Under the pieces are notes generated by a model. The model ran no database searches and was not told the origin of the DNA. It saw only the letters and a list, made by a program, of their open reading frames with translations. DNA of 35,411 bases from a virus: the IMG/VR virus record IMGVR_UViG_3300042564_001225, positions 1 through 35,411 of that record. One strand, 5' to 3'. Position numbers and translations under genes: made by a program. This document shows, piece by piece, positions 17,647-24,386 of the stretch (position 1 is its first letter; each line of letters starts with the position of its first letter).

Positions 17647-18127
17647 TGAGTACGAACTTGCCCATGCATCTATGGCTGGATGTCAAAGGCGTATCGCATC
17701 AATACAGAAACAACGGCCACAGTTCTACGGGTCAGAAGACCGAAAGAACTTTTGGCAGATAGACATCATCGGCATGATCGCTGAGTACGCGGTAGCCAAA
17801 GCGTTTAACTTGCATTGGCAACCAGCGACCAACCAAAAACTTTCTGATCTTGAAGGCGACGTTGGTACATACCAGATCCGTTCGACTGAACACATGACCG
17901 GTCATTTGTTTCTTCACCCGAAAGATAAACCTGCCAAGTACATCCTTGCCATTGTCAAGGAGAACAAAGTTTTGTTACGAGGCTGGATTGATTTAGCTGC
18001 TGGTTTAGAAATTGGTGAAATGAAATCCCCTGACACAGCATGGGTTAGGCAGGATCAACTCAACTCTTTCAGTGACTGGGATGACCCGATCTTTTGGTCT
18101 GCCACAGTTCGGGCTAGACTGACCTAA
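17624..18127 (+). CDS. Probable PD-(D/E)XK-like nuclease with variant active site
   Basis: 167 residues. Helix IDIIGMIAEYAVAKAFNLHW (46-65) with E54, then LSDLEGDVGTYQIRSTEH (73-90) with D79 and Q84-x-R86, then strands ILAIVKENKVLLRGWIDL. The order matches PD-(D/E)XK enzymes, where a helix Glu precedes D...(E/Q)xK; here the final Lys is Arg. It might be a nuclease with an altered core or an inactive DNA-binding relative. GTG at 17624 follows GGGGAG (17612-17617) by 6 bases. Confidence 0.55.
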   Translation: MQITIVLDEYELAHASMAGCQRRIASIQKQRPQFYGSEDRKNFWQIDIIGMIAEYAVAKAFNLHWQPATNQKLSDLEGDVGTYQIRSTEHMTGHLFLHPKDKPAKYILAIVKENKVLLRGWIDLAAGLEIGEMKSPDTAWVRQDQLNSFSDWDDPIFWSATVRARLT

Positions 18128-18147
18128 TCCGTTTAACAGTACCCCTT

Positions 18148-18171
18148 AGGAGGACTATGCCCCTTACTTGA
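18148..18171 (+). other. Perfect Shine-Dalgarno followed by a four-residue ORF
   Basis: AGGAGG (18148-18153) precedes ATG CCC CTT ACT TGA at 18157-18171, ending 25 bases before the lysozyme ATG. CCCCTTA is repeated at 18142-18148 and 18160-18166. It could be a leader peptide, a ribosome-standby site or the remnant of a deleted gene. Confidence 0.4.
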
Positions 18172-18196
18172 CCTGTCCCATGACGAAAGGAAAACC

Positions 18197-18658
18197 ATGC
18201 TCAAACGCATCTTCATCTCAACCACTGTCCTTATAACCCTCTCAAACCCCGCTGTAAGCCACGCAGACAGCACCGAAACCAAGTCCTGCCCCCAATACGA
18301 GGCAATGATCCGCAAGCACGGACTGCCCGTTAAAGAATTCTCTTTTTATATGTGGCGCGAGTCGAAATGTGAACCCAAAGCAATCGGCTGGAACTACCGA
18401 AGCGGTACCGACCACAACGACTGTGTGCTATCACCGGCGGCCACATACAAAAACTGCCGTGCTGTCCGTTCCTATGACATCGGGTTACTCCAGGTGAACT
18501 CAGGTCACAAAACCATCACCGCCCAAATTTGCAAGCGTCCACGTCGGCAGCTAATCAAATCCTTGACAGACCCCTCATGCAATCTAAAGGTAGCCAAATA
18601 CCTCTACGACAACGGCGGGTCAGCACACTGGGAAGGATCATCGGGGATACATAAATAG
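18197..18658 (+). CDS. Secreted lytic transglycosylase / lysozyme-fold enzyme
   Basis: 153 residues. A Sec signal peptide is clear: KR, then IFISTTVLITLSNPAVSHA (5-23). The mature enzyme has the goose-lysozyme/SLT pattern: YMWRESKCEPKAIG with catalytic E55 and SYDIGLLQVNSG (92-103), the usual GLxQxN. Four or more Cys (C31, C58, C76, C87) suggest disulfides outside the membrane. It should cleave glycan strands of peptidoglycan. GAAAGG lies before the ATG. It lies in the early/middle operon far from the M15 endolysin, so a role other than final lysis is possible. Confidence 0.82.
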   Translation: MLKRIFISTTVLITLSNPAVSHADSTETKSCPQYEAMIRKHGLPVKEFSFYMWRESKCEPKAIGWNYRSGTDHNDCVLSPAATYKNCRAVRSYDIGLLQVNSGHKTITAQICKRPRRQLIKSLTDPSCNLKVAKYLYDNGGSAHWEGSSGIHK

Positions 18659-18664
18659 TTCAAC

Positions 18665-18673
18665 TGTTACTGT
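18665..18673 (+). promoter_or_regulatory. Extended -10-like element (TGTTACTGT)
   Basis: TG-T-TACTGT between the lysozyme and HNH genes, 18 bases before the GTG start at 18692. Plausible, but without a -35. Confidence 0.35.
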
Positions 18674-18691
18674 GACCACAGGTAGAAACTT

Positions 18692-19114
18692 GTGGAAACA
18701 GTTACATACAAAGACAGCCTGCGCTTCTGGCGCAAAGTATCCATAGGCACACCCGACCAATGTTGGGAATGGCAAGGATCACGGAGAGGTGACAGTTACG
18801 GACAGTTATACGTCGCATACAAGCATCGTGCAGCACACCGTTTCTCCTTCTTCATGGCGAACTACTACTATCCACCGGTCGTAAGACACAAATGCGACAA
18901 TCGAGTATGTGTGAACCCCCATCACCTAGAAGGCGGGACACAAACAGACAACATGAGAGATGTCGTAGAACGAGGGAGACACTTCTATGCCAACAAAACG
19001 CACTGTCCACAAGGACATGAATACAACCAAGAAAATACTTACACCCGACCAAAAGGAAGTCGAGAATGTAGGGCCTGTCGTAAAAACCGAAAAAACAATT
19101 TGGTCTTGCAGTAG
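18692..19114 (+). CDS. HNH endonuclease
   Basis: 140 residues. Residues 1-25 give FWRKVSIGTPDQCWEWQGSR, the usual entry of phage HNH homing-type nucleases. The HNH core is AAHRFSFFM, then VRHKCDNRVCVNPHHLEGGT (about 64-83), with zinc Cys pairs. The end CPQGHEYNQENTYTRPKGSR followed by ECRACRKNR is a zinc-finger tail common to these enzymes. It nicks or cuts DNA near its own site. The start is GTG with a weak AGGTAG. Its last 98 bases overlap another reading frame. Confidence 0.88.
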   Translation: METVTYKDSLRFWRKVSIGTPDQCWEWQGSRRGDSYGQLYVAYKHRAAHRFSFFMANYYYPPVVRHKCDNRVCVNPHHLEGGTQTDNMRDVVERGRHFYANKTHCPQGHEYNQENTYTRPKGSRECRACRKNRKNNLVLQ

Positions 19115-19229
19115 CTGCGGAACAGCAGTAACATTATTCGTGCGGGTAATACACCCGCCCACACACATCTGTAGCAAAAAAGCAAACAGAATCACACCTT
19201 TAAAGAAAGAAGGGGAATCAAATGAGTAA
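19017..19229 (+). CDS. Putative zinc-binding protein overlapping the HNH gene
   Basis: 70 residues from ATG 19017. The second half, IWSCSSCGTAVTLFVRVIHP then PTHICSKKANRITPL, has CxxC and a PTHxC motif, the pattern of small zinc proteins in actinophages that I recognise in outline. It ends 8 bases inside the SSB gene. The first half lies on the HNH coding frame, so the true start may be lost or replaced. An in-frame ATG at 18987 is less likely. Confidence 0.5.
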   Translation: MNTTKKILTPDQKEVENVGPVVKTEKTIWSCSSCGTAVTLFVRVIHPPTHICSKKANRITPLKKEGESNE

Positions 19230-19629
19230 CCACATCACAATCACCGGCAAGGTCGGACAAGAACCTGAGTTGCGATACACACCAGGTGGGATGGCAATCC
19301 TTACCTTCTCAGTAGCCGACACATACGGCAAAGATGAGAAGAAGAAAACCACATGGCACAACATCACTGTCTTCAACAAGTTGGCAGAGAACGTCGCTAA
19401 CACCATCGGCAAGGGATCAACCGTCATCGTTGTTGGTCGCTACGAACAAGAAGAATTCACCAAGAAAGACGGAACCAAAGGCAAAGGTTTCAAGATCATC
19501 GCTGATGAAGTTGGCGCGTCATGTCGTTGGAACGCATGGGTACAGGACAACAGCGGTGCAGTCATGCAGCAAATCGGTCAGGTGTTCCCATCTTCCCGTG
19601 AAGTTTTGGTTGACGAAGAACCATTCTGA
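19222..19629 (+). CDS. ssb: Single-stranded DNA-binding protein
   Basis: 135 residues. An OB-fold SSB: HITITGKVGQEPELRYTPGG (4-23), AILTFSVADTY, TTWHNITVFNKLAENVANTI, GSTVIVVGRYEQEEFTKKDG. The acidic C-terminal tip DEEPF is the site by which SSBs recruit partner proteins. It binds ssDNA during replication and recombination with the exonuclease/annealing pair. The start follows AAAGAAAGAAGGGGA. The stop is at 19629, shared with the methyltransferase start region (TGATG). Confidence 0.92.
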   Translation: MSNHITITGKVGQEPELRYTPGGMAILTFSVADTYGKDEKKKTTWHNITVFNKLAENVANTIGKGSTVIVVGRYEQEEFTKKDGTKGKGFKIIADEVGASCRWNAWVQDNSGAVMQQIGQVFPSSREVLVDEEPF

Positions 19630-21311
19630 TGAAAGTTCTCTCGCTATTTTCAGGGGTAGGCGGGTTCGACATGGGGCTAGAAGCTGCTGGTATGACCACA
19701 GTTTTCCAATGCGAAATCGACAAACACGCACGATCCGTATTGGATTATCACTGGCCTGATGTCCCCAAATGGGACGACGTATCAACACTCACCGGCGCAC
19801 ACATCCTAGAGATGACTGGTGGGGTTGACCTCGTTGCATGGGGGTCACCATGTCAAGACCTGTCGCTCGCAGGTAAAAGAGCAGGACTAACCGGTGAAAG
19901 ATCTGGTTTGTTTCATCAAGGAATTCGTATCATCAAAGAACTAAGGGAGTTAACTAATGGATCTTCACCAACCTGGTCTATTTGGGAAAATGTCGTCGGG
20001 GCCTTATCGTCCAATGGAGGTGCCGACTTCGGGGAAGTCCTCTACGAAATGGATGAAGCAGGGGCGTGTTTCAGTGAGTGGTCAGTGCTGGATGCACAAT
20101 ACTTCGGAGTCCCCCAGCGACGAAGGCGCGTGTTCGTCACGACTTGTTTCGATTCTGATACCAGCCTCCGCTGTGCCGAGCCGTTACTTCCTGTCAGCCA
20201 AGGCTTGCGCGGGGATTCTGCGACGGGCGGAGAACAGGGGCAAGGTGCTACCCGAGAGACTCAAGATCGCATTGGAACAAGTGGTCAATGGGCAGCAGGA
20301 TCAACACCTGGCGGAATCCTAACTACCTCTGTCACTAGCAAGTGGCATAAGGGTACGGGTGGGCCGTCAGGTTCGGAGCATTACAACCTTGTTGTCGAGC
20401 CGATAGCGTTTGATACACAGTTTGGTTCCAACGCTGGCGTGTTTGAGGATCAGTCTCCGACGTTGAAGGCTTCGCAACAGCCACCTTCTGTGGCGTACCC
20501 GATTGATACCCGTAACGCTTTGCGTGATCCCGACAAGAGAGACGCAGTAAACCGGCAAGGACTGGGTGTAGGAGAAGACGGTGATCCATCGCCAACGCTG
20601 ACCCATATGTTTATTCCTGCTGTTGCGTACTCCATCCGTGAAGATGCCAAAGCAAACAACTTCTCTGCTACCGAAATAGAAACAGCCCGTGCATTACAGG
20701 CGTTGCAACCATCGGTGCAGTCACATCATGCACAGACATTCATCACGCAAGAAGTAACTGTGTTCGCACCATCGGCTGCCCGTAAAGGTGGACAGGTGTG
20801 GGAGGGAATCGTCCCAACGCTGAAAGCAGAAGGGAAACAAGGGGATAACACACCTCATGTGATCCAAGAGACTGACCCGTTGATCTTTGAGAACTCCTAC
20901 CGTGACGGCATACGCATGGGCAAACAAGGACTATCGCAAACACTCTCAGCAAAGATGGGAACCGGTGGACTTAACACCCCGATGATCGCTCAAGAAATAG
21001 AGACAGTCGTGATAGATCGTGCAGCTTTCAACCAAGGCACCAACGCAGCATACGATCCGTATATCAAGGAAGACGATGCGATGCCACCACTTGTTGCGCG
21101 TGGACCACACGCCATCGGGCATGGCACCCCGATGCTGGTTGTACGCCGTCTCACACCGCTTGAATGTGAGCGTCTCATGGGTTGGCCTGATAACCACACC
21201 TCACAAGGAACTAACGGAGTCATCTCCGACTCTCAACGGTTCAAGATGTGTGGTAACGGAGTCGCCTCGCCAGTAGCTGCATGGATTGCTAAACACATCC
21301 TCGCCGTATGA
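19629..21311 (+). CDS. dcm: DNA cytosine-5 methyltransferase with long repeat-built recognition domain
   Basis: 560 residues. Motif I is LFSGVGGFDMGLE (6-18). Motif IV is WGSPCQDLSLAGKRAGL with catalytic C75. Motif VI is IWENV (118-122). Motif VIII is FGVPQRRRRVF. Motif IX begins RRLTPLECERLMGWPDN, and motif X is CGNGVASPVAAWIA near the C-terminus. The stretch of about 330 residues between VIII and IX is unusually long and contains repeated SPTLKA/PTLKAEG-type units, each ending near P-x-V or P-x-I. The enzyme transfers a methyl group from SAM to cytosine C5, probably protecting phage DNA from restriction or marking it. No partner restriction enzyme is adjacent. Confidence 0.92.
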   Translation: MKVLSLFSGVGGFDMGLEAAGMTTVFQCEIDKHARSVLDYHWPDVPKWDDVSTLTGAHILEMTGGVDLVAWGSPCQDLSLAGKRAGLTGERSGLFHQGIRIIKELRELTNGSSPTWSIWENVVGALSSNGGADFGEVLYEMDEAGACFSEWSVLDAQYFGVPQRRRRVFVTTCFDSDTSLRCAEPLLPVSQGLRGDSATGGEQGQGATRETQDRIGTSGQWAAGSTPGGILTTSVTSKWHKGTGGPSGSEHYNLVVEPIAFDTQFGSNAGVFEDQSPTLKASQQPPSVAYPIDTRNALRDPDKRDAVNRQGLGVGEDGDPSPTLTHMFIPAVAYSIREDAKANNFSATEIETARALQALQPSVQSHHAQTFITQEVTVFAPSAARKGGQVWEGIVPTLKAEGKQGDNTPHVIQETDPLIFENSYRDGIRMGKQGLSQTLSAKMGTGGLNTPMIAQEIETVVIDRAAFNQGTNAAYDPYIKEDDAMPPLVARGPHAIGHGTPMLVVRRLTPLECERLMGWPDNHTSQGTNGVISDSQRFKMCGNGVASPVAAWIAKHILAV

Positions 21312-21469
21312 CCGACGAACAACAGCGGGAATGTAATCACTGCGGGACAGTAGCCAGGGCGTTACGAATTTGGACACGGGAAGAAATTGGGGCGTGTCAA
21401 TGTGTATGCCACGAGATCCGCAACCGTGTTACAAAAAAGACAACGAAGAAGGGGTCGCCCCGTGCATGA
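21308..21469 (+). CDS. Small Cys-rich protein (53 aa)
   Basis: ATGA overlap with the methyltransferase. It contains ECNHCGTVARALRIWTREEI then GACQCVCHEIRN. CxxC plus CxCxCH give enough ligands for one or two metals. It overlaps the WhiB gene by 8 bases, suggesting coupled expression. Function unknown; possibly a regulator partner. Confidence 0.6.
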   Translation: MTDEQQRECNHCGTVARALRIWTREEIGACQCVCHEIRNRVTKKTTKKGSPRA

Positions 21470-21731
21470 ATGGAGAGACAACGCCGAGTGTCGAGATGTC
21501 CGTGACCCTGCGATCTTCTTCCCCGACATACCATCGGGCGACGTGCGTGGGTTCTACTGGAATAAAGCACGGCAGTTCTGCGATGTCTGCACCGTGAAAG
21601 TTGAGTGTCTCATGTCGGAGCTGCCACACGAAGAACTAACCGGTCGCCGTAACGGGATGTGGGGCGGGCTAACCCCGAAAGAACGAGACGAATATGTCCG
21701 TGTCGCAACGCCCCTAATTTGGCGCAAGTAA
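21462..21731 (+). CDS. WhiB-family transcription factor
   Basis: 89 residues from GTG 21462, preceded by AGAAGGGG. WhiB hallmarks are C10 (NAECRD), then C40-x2-C43-x5-C49 in FCDVCTVKVECL, and the turn NGMWGGLTPKER. In this family the four Cys hold a 4Fe-4S cluster and the protein works with the principal sigma factor. WhiB genes are restricted to actinobacteria and their phages, so this is the strongest single host clue. It is the last gene of the rightward operon, ahead of a hairpin. Confidence 0.9.
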   Translation: MHEWRDNAECRDVRDPAIFFPDIPSGDVRGFYWNKARQFCDVCTVKVECLMSELPHEELTGRRNGMWGGLTPKERDEYVRVATPLIWRK

Positions 21732-21733
21732 AA

Positions 21734-21769
21734 GCCCTAGCCAGTGAGAAGGGGGACACCGGCTAGGGC
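21734..21769 (-). terminator. Hairpin terminator between convergent operons
   Basis: A perfect 9-bp inverted repeat, GCCCTAGCC and GGCTAGGGC, with an 18-base loop. On the minus strand it is followed by TTTTAC, so it should terminate the leftward operon. On the plus strand it lacks a T-run but lies just after the WhiB stop and may act there too. Confidence 0.65.
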
Positions 21770-21792
21770 AGTTACAGAGTATCAGATAAAAA

Positions 21793-22098
21793 CTATTTGC
21801 GTTTTATGATCTGGTAACTCGACTTGTAAGAGACGGAACAATTCTCTACTGCTCGCTCCGCTGCTGAACGATCGTGAAAGACATGGGCCATGCGTTCCGA
21901 TTTTGACCATCGCCACACTTCACGAGGGCAGTAGCAAAACCACTTGACCGGCACACCCGCAACCACCTGGGTGATCGTGTACCCTTCACGCTCCATTGCT
22001 AAGCACAGCGCGTCTATGCGGGCATCCTCACGCTTGCGACGTTGAGGCTCCGTTATGACATCCCATATTTCGATGAGACTATTAACGAATAGGCCCAC
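21793..22098 (-). CDS. Hypothetical protein of the leftward operon (101 aa)
   Basis: GTG at 22098 shares a base with the stop of the upstream gene (TAGTG) and follows GGAG. The sequence includes SLIEIWDVITEPQRRKREDA, then ALCLAMEREGYTITQVV and a WFCYCPREVWRWSKSERM segment with two Cys, then a helical end. Tryptophan- and Arg-rich; it may bind nucleic acid. No family recognised. Last gene of the operon. Confidence 0.62.
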   Translation of the reverse strand: MGLFVNSLIEIWDVITEPQRRKREDARIDALCLAMEREGYTITQVVAGVPVKWFCYCPREVWRWSKSERMAHVFHDRSAAERAVENCSVSYKSSYQIIKRK

Positions 22099-22283
22099 TA
22101 GAACGGCTCCGCTGTCCAGTAGCTGCCGTCTCGTCCCGTACACACGGGGCAGAGATCGACCTCGCCGTCATAGAACCAACCTTCGGGGAACCGTTCCACT
22201 CTGGCATCGGTTGGCGTTCCAATAGTGAACGGGATCGCCTCACCGTTGCATCGGTCGCACGAGATACGAATCTTCAACGCCAC
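22098..22283 (-). CDS. Small zinc-ribbon-like protein (61 aa)
   Basis: It has ISCDRCNGEAIPFTI near the N-terminus and VDLCPVCTGRDG near the C-terminus: two CxxC pairs about 33 residues apart, a treble-clef or zinc-ribbon pattern. GTG start with AGGAGG nine bases upstream. Function unknown. Confidence 0.65.
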   Translation of the reverse strand: MALKIRISCDRCNGEAIPFTIGTPTDARVERFPEGWFYDGEVDLCPVCTGRDGSYWTAEPF

Positions 22284-22579
22284 TGGCGCACCTCCTCGAT
22301 ATCTTTACGCATCCACGGCGCGAGGCAGTACACCCCGAACGCAAGCGGGACGAACGCCACCACTAGCTGCCCGTGGGCCTCGCCCCATGCCATTGCGGGG
22401 AAGGTCGCAAGGATCGACACGAACCCAACGATGGCACGGCTACGGGGCAGGGCATTGGATCGACCGGCGCGGGCGTTCATCGCCTGGCGACGTTCACGAA
22501 CCGTCAAGGGGCGGGGCATACCGTCACGGTCAAGCGATGACCGAACAGCGGGGTGGTTCGGGGAATAGTTGCGGGCCAT
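22274..22579 (-). CDS. Two-helix membrane protein (101 aa)
   Basis: A basic N-terminal half (LTVRERRQAMNARAGRSNAL) is followed by two membrane segments, AIVGFVSILATFPAMAWG and HGQLVVAFVPLAFGVYCLAP, then a short charged end. Starts by TAATG overlap. Could be a small inner-membrane protein active early in infection. Confidence 0.65.
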   Translation of the reverse strand: MARNYSPNHPAVRSSLDRDGMPRPLTVRERRQAMNARAGRSNALPRSRAIVGFVSILATFPAMAWGEAHGQLVVAFVPLAFGVYCLAPWMRKDIEEVRQWR

Positions 22580-22848
22580 TACTCGCCCCCTTCTAATGCG
22601 AGGCTAAAGGCGTGGCGGGTATCGGCTACCCATTCACCCGACACGGGGTCAAGGGTATGGGCCGAGGTGAGTGGCGTGATCTGGGCGATAAAGTCGCCTA
22701 GCTGCCACCGGATATTGTCTAGCCCTCGCCCTAGTTCTGCCCTATCCCACCGGTCGGCGTGTGCTTGCGCGTCCTCGATGAGACGGTACGCCTGCCCTAG
22801 CAGATCGTGAACCCTGGCGGGCGCGGTGTAATTGGTTGGTGTTGTCAT
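22579..22848 (-). CDS. Helical hypothetical protein (89 aa)
   Basis: Start ATG at 22848 is supported by AAAAGGAAA upstream and by ATGA overlap. The protein has a helix-rich middle RVHDLLGQAYRLIEDAQAHA followed by LGRGLDNIRWQLGDFIAQI. No family recognised. Confidence 0.62.
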   Translation of the reverse strand: MTTPTNYTAPARVHDLLGQAYRLIEDAQAHADRWDRAELGRGLDNIRWQLGDFIAQITPLTSAHTLDPVSGEWVADTRHAFSLALEGGE

Positions 22849-23000
22849 TGTGTTGTTTCCTTTTCTGTGTGTTGTTGTTGTTGTTCGATGTCCTGCCAAC
22901 AAGTAAGGCAGTACGAATAGTTCCACTTGTGAACCATGCGGTCAAGGGTGTGAGGCTCCCCGCATATATGGCACTCATTGAGAATGGGCGGGCGTTCCAT
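22845..23000 (-). CDS. Zinc-binding mini-protein (51 aa)
   Basis: MERPPILNECHICGEPHTLD, then YSYCLTCWQDIEQQQQ. Two CxxC pairs with about 20 residues between form a classic small zinc finger. The Gln run comes from repeated CAA codons at about 22870-22890. TAATG overlap at its start and ATGA at its end. Confidence 0.65.
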   Translation of the reverse strand: MERPPILNECHICGEPHTLDRMVHKWNYSYCLTCWQDIEQQQQHTEKETTQ

Positions 23001-23281
23001 TACTTGCCCGCATCCTGGTGTAGTCCTCGCATAATCGACAGTGCTGCCGTGCAGACATACTTCGGGGGAATAGGCAAGTCCCACCCCATTTTTTGGTCGG
23101 ATTCCTCCCCGTAATAGATCCCGCCCGAACACTGTCTAAATTCCTTGAGGTGTTCAGGTATCGCCCACACGGTGCGCGGGTGTTCGGGTGACCATTCCAA
23201 TTCCCAACCGCCGACCCGATACCGGCGACGATCGACCGACGTAGGCGGGGCGTGTTCGGTGCTTGCCCGTTGCGTTGACAT
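23000..23281 (-). CDS. Hypothetical protein (93 aa)
   Basis: Start ATG 23281, two bases after the upstream stop. Contains YRVGGWELEWSPEHPRTVWA, then an acidic middle and IPPKYVCTAALSIMRGLHQ. The beta-like first half and W-x-x-x-E-W pattern are not from a family I recognise. Confidence 0.6.
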   Translation of the reverse strand: MSTQRASTEHAPPTSVDRRRYRVGGWELEWSPEHPRTVWAIPEHLKEFRQCSGGIYYGEESDQKMGWDLPIPPKYVCTAALSIMRGLHQDAGK

Positions 23282-23283
23282 CC

Positions 23284-23457
23284 TCACGCTGTCACCCCCT
23301 GGAGATATTGGCGGAACAATGCGAGGGCCTCGCGCTTGCTGTAGCCGTAATAAGAACGCTGTACGCGGTAGCCCGAATAGCTGCCACCGACGACAGCCGA
23401 GATAGACCACCCGCCCGAAGGCTGTAGCCGTTCGGCGGTAATTGTTGGGCGGTTCAT
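23284..23457 (-). CDS. Hypothetical protein (57 aa)
   Basis: ATG 23457 overlaps the upstream stop (ATGA). The sequence is GGWSISAVVGGSYSGYRVQR, then SYYGYSKREALALFRQYLQG, a small beta-sheet plus helix of the sort that can bind RNA or protein. Short but codon-coherent, embedded in an overlapping chain. Confidence 0.58.
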   Translation of the reverse strand: MNRPTITAERLQPSGGWSISAVVGGSYSGYRVQRSYYGYSKREALALFRQYLQGVTA

Positions 23458-23639
23458 TGCAACGCCTCCCCGCACTCATCGCAAGTCATGCCCGCGTAGT
23501 CATCGGAGGCAAACACCGGCGCGGGTGCATCCTGGTGGTAGGTGTAAAATTGTGGGGCATGGGCGGGGCAGTAGGCGGAACCTTCAAAAGTCACGCCCAC
23601 TACCTCCCACGCATTGCGGAATAGTCCGTAGTAACTCAT
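23454..23639 (-). CDS. Small Cys-containing protein (61 aa)
   Basis: Contains EGSAYCPAHAPQFYTYHQDA and ends MTCDECGEALQ. One Cys near the middle plus a C-terminal CxxC could bind one zinc. ATGA overlap with the previous gene of the operon. Confidence 0.6.
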   Translation of the reverse strand: MSYYGLFRNAWEVVGVTFEGSAYCPAHAPQFYTYHQDAPAPVFASDDYAGMTCDECGEALQ

Positions 23640-23983
23640 GCCGATACCTCAACCTCATCGACATAGCCGACCCAAACGGCGACCGCACCCGTAGGCGTGG
23701 AACCGATGCGCCAATGTCCCAACCATTCGGCTGCCTCACAGTAACGACGTACCGCGTTCGCGTAGTTCTCGCCCGTGTTGCATGAGTCATCCCACTTCAC
23801 CGTTAGGCGTTGCGGATCGACACCCTGTGAGGGATTGTCCCACCGGCTCACCGTGATTCGACTCCCGCGGTGATTCGTTGGGCCGTGGTACTTGCATTGA
23901 ATTGTGACGCGGTACGATTCCGTTACCGCTACCCGTTGAGCGATGCGCCACGCCTCGCCCGCTTGTGTGTTATCTGTTTCCAT
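23636..23983 (-). CDS. First gene of leftward operon 1, hypothetical (115 aa)
   Basis: Start ATG 23983 is the one served by the GAAGGG ribosome-binding site. The sequence is beta-rich: YRVTIQCKYHGPTNHRGSRI, LTVKWDDSCNTGENYANAVR and AVAVWVGYVDEVEVSA. This resembles small nucleic-acid or protein-binding folds but no family is recognised. Expressed from the promoter at 24082-24111. Confidence 0.6.
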   Translation of the reverse strand: METDNTQAGEAWRIAQRVAVTESYRVTIQCKYHGPTNHRGSRITVSRWDNPSQGVDPQRLTVKWDDSCNTGENYANAVRRYCEAAEWLGHWRIGSTPTGAVAVWVGYVDEVEVSA

Positions 23984-23987
23984 TGTG

Positions 23988-24073
23988 CTAGCCCCTTCGC
24001 TAGTTGTGTGCGCCCCTTGTGGGCGCATCGTGGGCGGGAAGGCGGTGAACCTTCCGAGGGACTTCCCCGCCCG
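23988..24073 (-). promoter_or_regulatory. Structured leader with hairpin-loop ribosome-binding site
   Basis: The mRNA leader between promoter and ATG contains three stems. CTAGC/GCTAG (23988-24003) has GAAGGG in a 6-base loop. TGCGCCC/GGGCGCA (24009-24027) is perfect. A GC-rich stem joins 24032-24041 and 24063-24073. The Shine-Dalgarno thus sits in a loop, similar to the leader at 25121-25136. Confidence 0.5.
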
Positions 24074-24081
24074 ATGTCTTC

Positions 24082-24111
24082 ACAGTAATGCAACCGTGCG
24101 ACATATGTCAA
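24082..24111 (-). promoter_or_regulatory. Leftward promoter 1 with conserved spacer block
   Basis: On the minus strand TTGACA (24106-24111), 18 bases, TACTGT (24082-24087). The spacer holds TGTCGCACGGTT (24092-24103), identical to that of leftward promoter 2. Drives the operon 23983-21793. Confidence 0.72.
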
Positions 24112-24182
24112 GCATTATTTATTCCGCCCCAACGATGAACGCATACCGGCTAGATCTGGCCTTACCTGGTATTTAGCTGCCA

Positions 24183-24386
24183 TTACTTCACCGCCCACGG
24201 GTGACCATCGGGGATGGCGTGAGTGCGGAGCAATGCAACCGCATCGGCAATGGTTCGGAGATAATGCGCCTTTGCATAATCCGACATATCGGGGAGGTGC
24301 ATCGCCTCAAGATCGACCGACAACTCCGACAACACCGTGACCACCTCAACAACGGGGAGCCGTTCGGATTCTGTGAGGTATTCCAT
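24183..24386 (-). CDS. Small acidic hypothetical protein (67 aa)
   Basis: Starts by TAATG overlap. MEYLTESERLPVVEVVTVLS, then AHYLRTIADAVALLRTHAIP. Helical and acidic, no family. It is the last gene of leftward operon 2; about 100 bases separate it from the next leftward promoter. Confidence 0.6.
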   Translation of the reverse strand: MEYLTESERLPVVEVVTVLSELSVDLEAMHLPDMSDYAKAHYLRTIADAVALLRTHAIPDGHPWAVK

